DNA of 64,000 nucleotides, taken from contig JABSSW010000083.1 in NCBI GenBank assembly GCA_018902385.1, forward strand, positions 41,802-105,801, in the 5' to 3' direction. Under the pieces are notes generated by a model. It had not been told where the DNA came from and made no database searches. It saw only the letters and a program-made list of their open reading frames with translations. Position numbers and translations under genes: made by a program. This DNA comes from Physcia stellaris (taxonomy: Eukaryota > Ascomycota > Lecanoromycetes > Caliciales > Physciaceae). Position 1 is the stretch's first letter; each line of letters begins with the position of its first letter. Shown one piece after another: positions 48,533-60,559 of the stretch.

Positions 48533-50917
48533 ATGGCTGGCTGGTTCACGTCTAGCTCAGCTCTTGATGAGCAGATTGAGCGTGCCACATCGTCCAGCCT
48601 GTATGTCCATACCTCTCAAGTTCAAGCGGCCTTGACAACTTCACAAGGAGCTAACGCGCATGACAGGGAGGACATTGCTCTGAATCTAGAGATCTCAGAC
48701 CTCATCCGTTCGAAAAGTGTACAGCCTAGGGAAGCTATGAGGTCTTTGAAGCGCCGGATAGGACACAAGAACCCAAACATCCAGCTAGCTACCTTGAAGG
48801 TGTGTAGCTGCTGTATCAATATGAACGAATAGAAATGACTGAGACGCTATCCAGCTCACAGATACTTGCGTGAAGAACGGGGGCGCCCATTTCCTAACAG
48901 AAATCGCTTCTAAAGAATTCATGGACAACCTTGTGTCACTGCTGAAGGCATATGGCACTGTCGCGTCAAACGATGATGTTAAGAATAAGATTCTTGAGCT
49001 CATCCAGACCTGGGCAACGGCAACCGAAGGACGAAGTGATATGGTTTACGTTGGCGAAATATATCGCACCCTACAGAGAGAAGGGTTTCAATTTCCACCA
49101 AAAACAGAGATGGCAAGCAGTATGTTGGACAGCAGCGCCGTAAGTGTCTGCCAGGGATATATGAGTGAACCAGTGTCTAACTCAGTCCAGCCACCCGAGT
49201 GGATTGATTCAGACGTCTGCATGCGCTGTCGGACTGCTTTTAGCTTTACAAATCGCAAGCATCATTGCAGGAATTGTGGGAACGTCTTCGATGGACAGTG
49301 CTCCACGAAGTCTATACCTCTACCTCACCTTGGAATCGTCCAGCCCGTAAGAGTCGATGATGGTTGCTATGCTAGGTTATTGGAGAGATCTCGAGGCCCT
49401 CTGCCAGAACGTTCGCTTGCCAAGGGTAATGCAAGCATCATCAGGAACCGTAATCCAATGCAGCCTCGAGATGCCCGCGTCGATGATGGATATGACGATG
49501 ATCTGAAAAGGGCCTTGAAAATGAGTCTTGAGGAAGTCAAAGGTCATTCGAGTGGAGGCTACGTGCCGCAGTCACAGCTCCAAGCGCGAAAGGACCCTCC
49601 TATAACAAACGGGAATTCTGGAACCTCTAAAGCCAACGGCGAAGAGGAAGACCCCGAGCTGAAGGCTGCTATTGCTGCAAGCATCAAAGACATGGAGGAA
49701 CAAAAAAAGAAACACGCCGAGACCTTAAAGAAACAAAATGCAAAGCCTACAATGCTAACAAACCCAAGCTTTGTTACTCCTAGGAACGACTATGAGCTCA
49801 GTCCTGTCGAAGCTGAGAATATTAATCTATTCTCGACTCTAGTCGATCGATTACAACACCAGCCGCCGGGGACAATCCTTAGGGAACCACAGATCCAAGA
49901 ACTGTATGACAGCATCGGCTCGCTGAGACCCAAGCTTGCAAGGTCATACGGAGAAACCATGAGTAAACACGGTGAGATCCGTAGTGGGTAGCCTCATCAC
50001 TTCAGCTATTGACTGCCACAGATACCCTTCTTGACCTACATGCTAAATTGGCCACAGTAGTGCGCTACTACGACCGAATGCTTGAGGACCGGCTCTCACA
50101 TACTTATGGCCAGCATAGCTTGGGAGGTAACAGAACTTTTGCTTCTCAGCAAACGTTCAGTATGTATCCATCAATCCCATTGGAGCCGTCCGTTGGGCAC
50201 GGCGGAACCGAGAACTATTACAGCGGACAGCCAAGCACCCACGGCGATCAGTACGCTCATTCTCAATTGGGTTATTACCCGCAGCGACAGCATGCGCCCC
50301 ATGAGGGAGATGTCCAAAGAACACCCTCTGCATATGGAGCGGTGAAAATTGACTATGGAGCTAATTCCCGTGGACAAATCCAGCCTTATGGAGCCAATAC
50401 TCAAAACCTCCACCAGCCGCCCGCTCAACGGCAAGACTCAGCCTACGATAAGGGAAGCACATCACAAGGCTATCAGCAAATACACGACCCATTTTCTCAA
50501 CCACAAATGCAGGCGTCGTCAATGCCGCAACCTCCGACACCAGTAATACCGCAATCTTCGAACCCAAACTCAGCTCTACTGTATTATCAAAGCACAGATG
50601 AGCAAGTATCGCCGCCGCAGTCTCATTACCAGCACAGACAGGAGGATGACTATGCTCGGTCGCTTCCATCCCCAGAACAAGCACAGGCTCTACCTCTACA
50701 GCATGTCCAACATGGCGCGGCCCTTCAGCAGCGGCAACAGCAGCCGCAGCCAATATATTGGCACCAACCGATGGGCTCATCTCAACCATCTCAAGCCCAA
50801 ACCCAAAATGCCGCAGCGTACAATTCTCATCAAAATTATACTCAAGAATCCTTCCCCACGGCACCACAGCACCAGCCCCAGCCGAAAGCAGTCGAGGAAA
50901 GCTTGATAGAGTTGTAA
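48533..50917 (+). CDS. VPS27: ESCRT-0 subunit Vps27 (VHS-FYVE-UIM)
   Basis: Vps27 with Hse1 gathers ubiquitinated cargo on PI3P endosomes and recruits ESCRT-I. Exons: 48,533-48,600; 48,667-48,799; 48,855-49,139; 49,191-49,971; 50,022-50,917, giving 720 residues. The VHS domain covers about 1-150 ([30 protein letters not shown]). The FYVE domain is at 165-228 with [14 protein letters not shown] and VRVDDGCY; two of the eight usual zinc cysteines are Asp (VFDGQC, RVDDGC). Two UIMs follow at about 264-280 ([13 protein letters not shown]) and 314-331 ([13 protein letters not shown]). A GAT-like helical part ([19 protein letters not shown]) and a long Gln/Pro-rich tail ending in an acidic SLIEL complete it; that end resembles a clathrin-box. 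Introns 1 and 3 are multiples of three without stops. Confidence 0.94.
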
Positions 50918-52070
50918 ACAGCAGTGTACGCTCAATACCACACGCCCGTTTGCAACACGCATGGTCCATCAGAATGTCGGAGTGCAAAGCTCTTAGTCTC
51001 AGCGACACGTCACCTTTCATCAAAGAATTGGTATGCACTCAGATTAAATACCCCCAATTGTACGCCACAGGAGTACCGCTGTCGCCTGACTACCAAAATC
51101 CAGAGGTGCTGAGCCAGTCTCGTCGAAATTGCAAGATGACGCCTATATCTCCTTTCAAATTTACTGAGATAAGTCCTGGATCTCCAATCTAACGCTCCAA
51201 TGGCGCAGGATTTCTAACATCGATCAATATCCATCCCTCCCATATCAGGTACTGCACAGCTATGCTCACTGTAAGCCCGCTGGGAGATTGTAACTGCTGC
51301 CCAAAGTTAGACTTAAAGGGGCATGTATCTACGTTATAGATCGGGAGCCTCCTAGCTTGGCCGGAAATCGAAGCGAAAACATGAGGGCGCCTTTCTGCAC
51401 CTGCCCCTCACATCAATCTTTTGTTTTGAGGCACGAGCCATCGAAAATGCCTTTTCAGCGAGTCTCCGCAGGGTATAAAAATAAGACCTTAGACAGATGT
51501 GTCGCCAAAGCACCCGTGCTGTTGCCCAACTAGCCACCCTGTTCAGATTAGGGTATCCGACAGTTGAGAACAACCTGGTTACTAGTGGAATGGAACTCGT
51601 GCATCGCGCACGGTGTCGTCACTATCTCCCACTCTGTACAGCATTCAGGTACAGCCACACAGGTAACGAGGATATAGCCCTTGGAGACAGAAAGTTTTGG
51701 TCATTCGAGGTTGGACCCTAGCGCCGTGTGCTACATTTAATTCACTTGACAAGCTAAGGATCGTCTCTTTTACTGAGGATCTCTAACACCCCAGAAGTAA
51801 TCGATGCTTTGACTTTTACACCTTCGACCCAATTAAGGGTTTGATACCGGTACTACGAGGTACAAAAAGCAGCAAATGCTAGTAATACTGTATAGATCCT
51901 GTTAGCCATGAGATTCACGTAACTGTTGACCTCAAGGTTTGTAAGCTCTGTGCAGGTGAAGTTCGGCGGCTAATTGCAAGGGCCGTAGAGCCGCGCTGCG
52001 CGCCTGAACTAGTTTTGACGTGTGCACAATGCACAGTAATATCTTGACATTACAAAAATTACTTATTCGC
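50918..52070. other. Gene-free transition between VPS27 and the right AT-rich block
   Basis: About 1.15 kb of normal-composition DNA follows the VPS27 stop. Open frames are short and lack recognisable domains. It probably includes the VPS27 3' UTR. AT-rich sequence begins sharply at about 52,070. Confidence 0.6.
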
Positions 52071-52839
52071 ACCCCGCACCAAATTTCGATGCATTTTCTG
52101 AAATAACTCTTGTAATTCACATCTCGTTGATATTATATTTATGATGTTCGTTTGATAAATTAAAACTTTGATAAATTTAAACAAGATGATTTCGATCGAT
52201 TTTGAAACGAACATTGAACTTTTCATGACTTCGAAATTCGAAAGAAAATAAACATCAAGAAATTGTTAAACAAGATATACAAACTTTAATATATCAAATT
52301 GAATTAACAAAGAGTTGTGAAAAGTTGTGAATCAAATTGAATGTTTCAAAAAATGCATCGATTCATCGAAACTTGATGCGAAATGCGAAAAGATTATTTT
52401 TTAATGTCAAAACTTTTTAGTGCATTTTGCACACGACAATTGTTAATTTGAAAATGAAATGACATGCGAATTCAAAATTTCAAATTTCATGATTAAAATT
52501 TTATGTTACAAATCGATAAATGTTTTTCGTAAACATTTCGCTGTTAAATACGTGTAGAATTGAATGATCGAATGATCAATTAAAAATCGTCAAAAATTTA
52601 ATAATTAATGCGCATTTCAATGACATTAAATGTTAAAAATCATGTAAATTAACATTTCATAAAACAACATGTAATCAATGATTTATTTATTCAAAAGTTT
52701 TACAATTATGAATTCGAATCACATTTATTGTTGCATTCAATACGTGATTTAATTGATTATCAATATTTTCAACATTCGATTGTTTCGACAAATTAACACG
52801 AAAACGTCGAGAAAAAGTTTTTACTGATTTATGCGCTTA

Positions 52840-53420
52840 AATTCGATTTCGAGTCGATTAGTCGATTAGTCAAAAACACTGCTTTTTCGTAGCATTGAGC
52901 CGAAAATAGCTGTATTTAAGTCGATTTTGAATCAATTGAGTCAACTTTGAGCAGTGAATAGCAAGATTTAAGTCAATTAAATCAACAATATTAAGTATTT
53001 AAGTCATTTAATTGCCAAAAGTCGATTTTTCTTTTTACTTAATAACAAAAATTGTTATGTAATGTATGATACACGTATTATATCATAAATAACATCTTTC
53101 TATGTGAAAAATACGTGAATTTTTCAAAAATAAAATTATTTTTTCATAACGTTGATAACGACGTCGTTACGCGCTTTTCGTTATTTTTTCTTGATTTTTC
53201 TTGACAACGAACATCAAAAAACGCGAAAACGCTAAACTTAATTGAGATTTTTACAATCAACGTCGAATTTCTACTATTGATTATCGACTTTTGACGCTTC
53301 ACGCTTGTTTAAATACTTAATATTATTGATTTAATTGATTTAAAGTCGATTTAAATACTGCTATTCATTGTTTAATGACTAAAAAGTCGACTTATAACGC
53401 TTATACAGTTTGCATAATTC
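52840..53420. repeat. Large imperfect inverted repeat
   Basis: The stretch 52,951-53,027 is matched in reverse complement by about 53,283-53,370. Shared strings include atattaagtatttaa, tgaatagca and aaaagtcgat. The arms are about 80 bp with partial extension outward, and the spacer is about 255 bp. It may be a MITE or a two-ended remnant of a DNA transposon, or an LTR pair in inverted order. No transposase frame is seen. Confidence 0.65.
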
Positions 53421-54949
53421 GTTTGTAAACTTTATGTCGATAAACAATGAAACATTTTCTCGACGAAATCAAAACATCGCGAAAACATTTTTGTGTTTAC
53501 ACTTTTTTACAATCAACAACAATCAAGAATTTTTTTTTATTTATTCGTTCGTTCAACACGATGACGAATACGAAACGAAATTTCAAATTGAATTTTTTCA
53601 AAAATTGAGACGCGTGATTTTCAATGATACGAATTAAAATCATCGAATATTCGATTTGAAATTTCATCGATTTATTCAAAGATATTAAATCAACGAACAA
53701 ATTTGAATTCGTAAAATTTAATTTTGATGCACAATTGAATGCGAATTTCATCGAGAAACATGTTCGATACAAAATCGCGTCGTCGAAATACAAAAAAGAA
53801 TTTCAAAATTGAAAAAAACAAAAAAATTTTATAACAAAAATAATCAATCACATTTACGATACAACAACGATTACAAATTTCAATTTTATTCAAATCGTTG
53901 AAATTCATTCATGAATCGTTTTTGTTATGACATTGACATATTGACATAACTAATTAAATGATTAAATGATTATTTCGAAATCATAATGTTTTGACACGTG
54001 TAATATTTAATCAGCAATCTTTTTTAATTAATCAATTCATTTTTTTTACATTACAAACATTTGTATCATAACATATAATAACATCATCAAATTTTGCTTT
54101 GCATCATTCGATTGCTAGCAAATTGATCAAATGTTTTTTTAATATTTGTTTGTTAAAACATCAACATCAAAATCAACATCAAACGATTCGACACATTCGA
54201 TCAATCAATCATCAATTCGCTCGCTCGTTCGTTCGTTTTGTTGCAATTTTTTTGTATTTGATTTCGTATTGCAATTTGATTTGCACGATATTCGTATGCA
54301 AATAATTTACGAATTGTTTACATTGATTACAAATGATTAACATAATCGTCGTCGTCAACAGTATTAACAGTCTGATTTATTTATTTCATCAAACATCGAA
54401 TTTTGCTCAAAAGTGAATGATTATTCATCAATTGAATGTCTTTCTGCTTTGTGAAACGAATACGTCAACAATTCGTCATTTCAAACGTGCGTATTTTTCG
54501 ATCATTGAACAGAAAATTTCGCATTCGCATTTGCATGCATTTGTCACAAATGATGATAAAATGAATTGTTCAAAGCATTTTTTTTATTTTTTTTTCTGTT
54601 TTCATTTCATTCGCAATTTTATCATTCGTTATTTGTTGTATTATATTCGTTTGTTTTCGTTCGTTTGTTATAGTACACTCGTTTGTTTCAATTCGTTAAT
54701 TGTTGTATTTTATTTTCAGCACGTTGATTCGTACGTTGCATTTGTACGTTCGTTTGTATTTTGCAATTCGCACGTTGATTATCGTACATTTTTTTGACTT
54801 TTATTTCGTTTGTTTCGTTATCAACTTTTCAAATTGACATTTTTTTCAAAAAATTCGAATATAGTCAGCAAAACGTTCAAATTGTACGACTTCAAAATTT
54901 TTGCAAACGTATCGTGATCATTCGAAACATTCGAAACAAAAATTACTGT
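53421..54949. other. Decayed AT-rich sequence
   Basis: The region holds only short Phe/Asn/Ile/His-rich frames (for example 54,417-54,797) without any domain I recognise. It may belong to the 5' part of the Gypsy copy that follows. Confidence 0.5.
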
Positions 54950-57900
54950 TTTAAACATTGTATTCAATTCAGTTAAATCAATTGATTTACGATTTCAATT
55001 TTTTCGATTTAAATTCGATTTCAAGAAATCATTTGATTGATTTACGAATTGAAAACAATTTCGTGTGTTTGTTAGAATCGTTCGAAACTTTTGCAACGTT
55101 ATTACAGTTTATCGTAACTCGAAATACTTTCAAAAATTAATTAGAAAATGTCAACGTTCAACGTTTAGCAATTCTGTGACGTTTTCGCATAACTCGTTCA
55201 ATGACACATCATTCAAGTCAAAATTGTCACTAAAGTCACAGAATTCTTTTGTCAAAGTTTCACGAATATCACGTCGAAACAAATCAATGATCAACACGAA
55301 AAACGTTTTTATTCGTTTCGATTTACGTTTTGTTTCGTCACAAACATCAAATTATTCGTTTGTGATTAATTCATTTTTTCGACGTGTTACAAACTTTACG
55401 TTTGTTGACGAGATTATTTATCACGAATTTATTGAATCACAATCAACACGCAATATAATCGATTTCATTGTAAAACAACAACGTATTATTGCAGTCATTG
55501 TACGCGAAATTATTCAAACTATATTTCGTGAACGTGATGATGACGATGATAACGTTGAATCATTTAATTCATTTGATTTTTCAAAATCATCAAATCAAAA
55601 TGATAATATTGACAACAATATCAAATGAAATTTTGCAAATTTCGACTTTTTCGATTTTTACTACGATGACAAATCGTTTGTTAACGAAGCAAATTCTATC
55701 GTTAACATTGATAAAAATATATATTTTCGAAACGTACATCTATTCATTATACGAGCAAAAAAGATGATTTTTACACGTGACGAACAACTAATTAAAAACA
55801 ATTTGTGATTTAATTTAAAAAATATTGCGTTGAAATGATGAACAGATGAATTGTTTGATGTCGAACGTCAAATGACTAAAATGATTATGATTGAACAAAA
55901 AAAATTGTTTGAATGAATTAGTTTGTTGCACAATAAATTCAAACAATCTATTAACGTTGTCATGAATAATTTAATGTAACAACGTTACACATTGAAAAAT
56001 GTCGTTGTACAGCGTCAATTTCGTGAATACGCACAAAAAATCATTCGACTAATCAAAAATGTTGACATGATCAACGTATTCAATCAACTCGATTTCATTT
56101 ATAATGACATCGACATTGATGTACGAATTGATACGTTACGTCGTTTCAAAAATAATACTATTATCAACGAAATGTTTAACGATATGAACGAATTCAAACA
56201 CGATTGATGAATTAAAACTGCTAAATTACGCAGCAATATCAATATTCAAAATAATCGTAATCAATTATTTAGACAGAATGTTCGTTCACAACAATTCGAT
56301 CAATATAATAGCAATCGTCAATCGCAATCTCAGCGATAATCATTTCAATTTCAATCGTTTCAACGACAATTTTTTCAATCTCGTTATTCGAATAATGTTT
56401 ATCAAAATCAATTTTTTCAATCTCGTCAGAATTATCAACAAACAGAATATCAAATTTACAAATCAATTGATTATCAAATCGATTATTCAAACAATCAAGA
56501 AAATCAATACTTAAACGTTCGCACGTTGTTTATTTTATCGAATCGATTACAGATTACAATCGATTCAGCAAACGTCAACGCGTCAAATTCGAATCAACAG
56601 CAATTTATATTATCACGACAATCTTTTAAATTTTTCAACAATACTCAACGAAATGATTATAATGACTATAATGAATACGCACAACGTTCGCAGACAACAT
56701 ATCAAATTAACATGTTTGATGAAATGAACGAAAATAATTACATCATTGTTGATATTAACGATGTTCATTGACTATTTGAATATCATGATATTAATGATAA
56801 CAACGTATTCGTTTACGATGATCAATTTGATTTGCTCGATGATTACAATTAGAACGTTGAAACAACACAAAACGTCAATTTTTTGACGTTTGCTATCGAA
56901 ATTGTCGCACACAATTGTACTCATTGTAGTAACATTTTTACGTTTAAAAATTAATTATTCAAACATTTACGTAATGCGTGTTGATTTTTTGACACGTTTA
57001 AACACGTTAATCACGCAACAATGCACGATCACGCAATATCGCACGATGATTTCATTATATCGCACGTTGATCACGTTGACGTTGTATTGATAATAAAATT
57101 ATCATTTTCGTTTATTTCGAACATTAAAACTTTTCGCAAAAAGATTTACGAGTTTTCACACGTTTTTTTTTCAGTCAATCGTCGCGTTATTCAATCTATT
57201 GTACGTTTTGATGAAATTAGTTTTGATTACGTTTTTCGCGAATATCAATACGATCAAATTATTGTTAAATTAGATAGTAGCATTGAAAATATCAAAATAT
57301 GCATCGATATCGATTGTTTCGTTATTATGATTGATCGCAAATTTTTCATTCAATTATTATTTAACGTATTCGTTCAAAAGTTAGTTTCATTTATATTTGT
57401 GCGAAACGTGAATGACAAAATTGTCAAATCAAACGAATTTATATTTGTTAACATGACGTTTGATGAAATGCTTAAATCAAAACACAAAATTATTGACGTT
57501 ATCGAAATTGAAATGCATTTTATTGACGATTTTGTAGTTAACATGCTGTTCGTTAATGATGTTATTTATTCACAAAACATCAAAATAAATTTCGAAAAGC
57601 GTCGTTTTATTATAATTAAATGTGAAAATTTTCGTGTGTCAATTGATGTGTTTAGTCGAATTATTTCGCACGTCAAACGTATCATTCGTTTTCGTCAAAC
57701 ATACATTTTACAATTTGATGATTTTGCGAAAATATTCGTTACGTATCACGATTTTTTTTTTGACGATAAAAATTTTCTGTTCGAATTTCATTGTCAATAC
57801 GATTTAAAATACGATGACGACGTGTATGTTCACGTTGTAAATAACAATTTGTTCAAAATGTTTGTTCGCAACGTTACATTTCAATCTATCACGTTTGCAA

Positions 57901-58000
57901 AGCGTGCACGACTAAACATGATTATCGAATACAATCGAATTGAATGTTATTTGATCATGTCAAAAAAATCATACAAAACAACTAATGATTGAATGAACGA
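54950..58000 (+). mobile_element. Gypsy relic, gag and protease part, same family as the left element
   Basis: On the plus strand, gag-like frames at 55,065-55,628 and 55,992-56,207, then Asn/Gln/Ser-rich sequence to 56,771, are followed by a zinc-finger motif CTHCSNIFTF...LFKHLRNAC (about 56,905-56,975). A 323-codon frame (57,021-57,992) then carries the protease-like segment CIDIDCFVIMIDRKFF. The order and the finger pattern match the left element (8,266-10,589 and 7,510-8,214). RT, RNase H and integrase of this copy were not found, so it is truncated or interrupted near 58,000. No LTRs could be recognised. Confidence 0.75.
57021..57992 (+). pseudogene. Gypsy aspartic protease region remnant (second copy)
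   Basis: The active-site region reads CIDIDCFVIMIDRKF at about 57,298-57,345, where the family has Asp-Thr-Gly; the glycine is lost. Downstream sequence follows the same order as 7,510-8,214 on the other flank. Its long open frame is notable for such mutated DNA, but the active site is not functional. Confidence 0.65.
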
Positions 58001-58900
58001 ACGCTCATGAAAAAAACAATTGATCGTCAATTTCGTTATTTTTGTTGCAACGTATGTTATATTAAATATCGTTTCGCACGTTTCGCACGTTTCGCACGAA
58101 TCGACGTTGAACAAATTTATTGTATCGTTCGCATCGAGCACGCAATTCATCGTATTTACTATGTCACAAATCGATTTTTGTAAGAAATAAAAATTCAGAA
58201 TTTTCGAAAATGCGATTCGCATCTCGTCAAACAATTCGATTATCGAAATTCGAATGATTTCGAAAAAAATCAATCTCAATCATTTTACAACTCGATCAAC
58301 GATAAATTCAACAAGTTTACATTGTTAGTCGAAATCGATCGAATTCGTACGATTGAATAAATAAAATGTGAATAAAAAACAATTGCAAAACGTAATTTGT
58401 TTTGTAACGATTAATAAATCAATATATTACATTTCAAATTATACATTTTTAATGTCAATAATTCATTAGATTATACTATTTCTAATACGAGTTTTACATT
58501 TTAATCGTTATCATATTTCAAAATGATGTTATTCGTGTATATTTAACAAAACACAATTTTGTTGTTTCGCATACATCATGTCGAACTTTAATAATGATTT
58601 GTTTTTTGAATTTGTCGAAAATGTTGATTTATTTTTTTGATTGATTTATTACAAACAACAAATCGAAAAAAATCACAAAAAAAAATTAAATTCAAAATTC
58701 GAATTGTCGAACGTTCGAAATTTGCAATTTTTATTTCATTTATTTTTGCTTTTGTTTTTGTTTTTGATTCTGTTTGAAAATTTTTCGTCATGAAAATTAT
58801 CGAGACAACATCGAATCAATATAAAAAAAAATTACAAAAAATGAAAAAAATATTGCAAACAAATGAAAAATCAATTCACGCAAAACAACGTGAATCACAT
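58001..58900. other. AT-rich sequence between two Gypsy relics
   Basis: This includes a short repeat of cgtttcgca (about 58,075-58,098). No open frame with recognisable content is present. It may contain eroded LTRs of either relic. Confidence 0.5.
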
Positions 58901-59534
58901 GATTCAATTTTCGAATTTGATCAAAATCGTATATGTTGATATTTATTTTAAATCAAACAACAATGCGAACAAATTTTGAAACGCAAAAATCGATTTTCAT
59001 TCAAACAAACAATACATTTGAATCGAATTCAATTTTTTTTTTAAAAACGACATCGAACGAACAATCACGTTGCAACAAAATTTTTTGAAAAAATATCGCA
59101 AACACAAACAGAATCACAATCAATCGATTAAAAATTACAATGTCGAACGAATAAATATGTTTGTTGAATTGAAATTCGAATTCAAACTCACGAAAACAAT
59201 GAAATTCAACGATTTTCGTGACGAATTACGTTTGAAATTTCGTTGCATGCTTTTAAAAAAAAAAATTCACAAAAACGAAATTGTTTGAACGATTCAAGCG
59301 TATGAAAAACGTTCAAATTTTGAAAAAAAATTTCAAAAATTTCAAAAAGCGTAAAATTTCGTTCGATATTGACAGTTTTGAAAACGAAAACGAAAAATTC
59401 AAAATTGCGAAATTCAAAAATAAAAAAATAAAAAATATCAACAAAATCAATTCGAATCACGAGTTTGTCAAATCGAAAAATATTCGAATGTATCGTTGAT
59501 TCGTCAACGAATTCAAAAAAATTCAAAACAAAAA

Positions 59535-59590
59535 TAATTGTATAAATTGTGACATATCAAATCATCAAATCGAAATTTGCATAAATAAAA
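59535..59590 (+). pseudogene. CCHC zinc knuckle of the Gypsy gag
   Basis: The frame reads CINCDISNHQIEIC, a C-x2-C-x4-H-x4-C pattern, the nucleic-acid-binding knuckle of retroelement gag proteins. The usual Gly before His is Asn. It survives although flanking frames are broken. Confidence 0.7.
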
Positions 59591-60559
59591 AAAACAAAAT
59601 CATTTTCGTTGATCAAATTTTTGAACAATAAAAAAACTAATCGATTTGATGATTTTCGTTCAAATCGTTAAAAAAAAAATTTCGAATTTCGATTTCGATA
59701 CGTCGTTTTTTTCAAACATGAACAAAAATCATGTCAACAAAAAAAAACGACGCAAAAAATTTAAAAAATTTATAATTCGTAAATGCGTCAAAATCAAAAT
59801 TAACATACAAAACAAAAATCAAATTTGAAACGAATCGAAAACAATACTCGATACAAAAACGAAAATTAATTTGATAAATTATATTTATGCGAAAAAATTC
59901 GATTTTTGTCGTTTCGAAATTTTAAATTGTGATGCAATAACAATTGACAATCATCGTTTGAAAACATATGACGTTTATTTCGTACAATTCGAAATGTCAA
60001 ACGTCAAAAAAATCAATCGCTTTTTCGAAAAATCGTTTTTGATCGTGAATTTGAATTGAAATTTAACGTTAAACATGTTTTGAATACAATTTTCGAAAAT
60101 CAAAATGAATTGAAACGACGACAATATCAAAATTTGACGTTGCAAAAAAAACATTTCATTTTCATCACGAATCGTATCGAGAACATCGAATCAAAACAAT
60201 TGACAAAAAACGTCATCGATAACGAAATCGAAACGTATTTCATGTTCGTACGAATGTATATTGACAAACAATTCGACATGCATAAAATGCATGTTTCAAA
60301 ACGAATTCAAATAAAATTTGTTTTGACGAAAATGAAAAAAAAAATTCGATATCAAAATCACGTTTCTCGAAATTCTGAAGACGTATGAAAAACTCGATAA
60401 CGAAAATAAAATTTACGAATTATCGAATCATGATTCAAACGATCATGTTATTGATTTAAAAAAAACAAAAAATCGTCGCATAAATCAATTTATTTTTTAT
60501 TTGAAAATGAATTTCGAATTTGCGTGTTTATATCGAAAAACATTTAATTAACGATTTCA

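Noticed and set aside
50361-51038. Antisense gene over the VPS27 tail
   Set aside because: The 225-codon frame mirrors the Gln/Pro-rich repeat coding of VPS27 and has no domain.
51352-51721. Gene after VPS27
   Set aside because: Overlapping short frames on both strands with no domain, so probably chance.
57021-57992. Intact host gene in the right AT-rich flank
   Set aside because: The 323-codon frame is unusually long, but it contains a decayed retropepsin motif and matches the protease region of the left Gypsy element.
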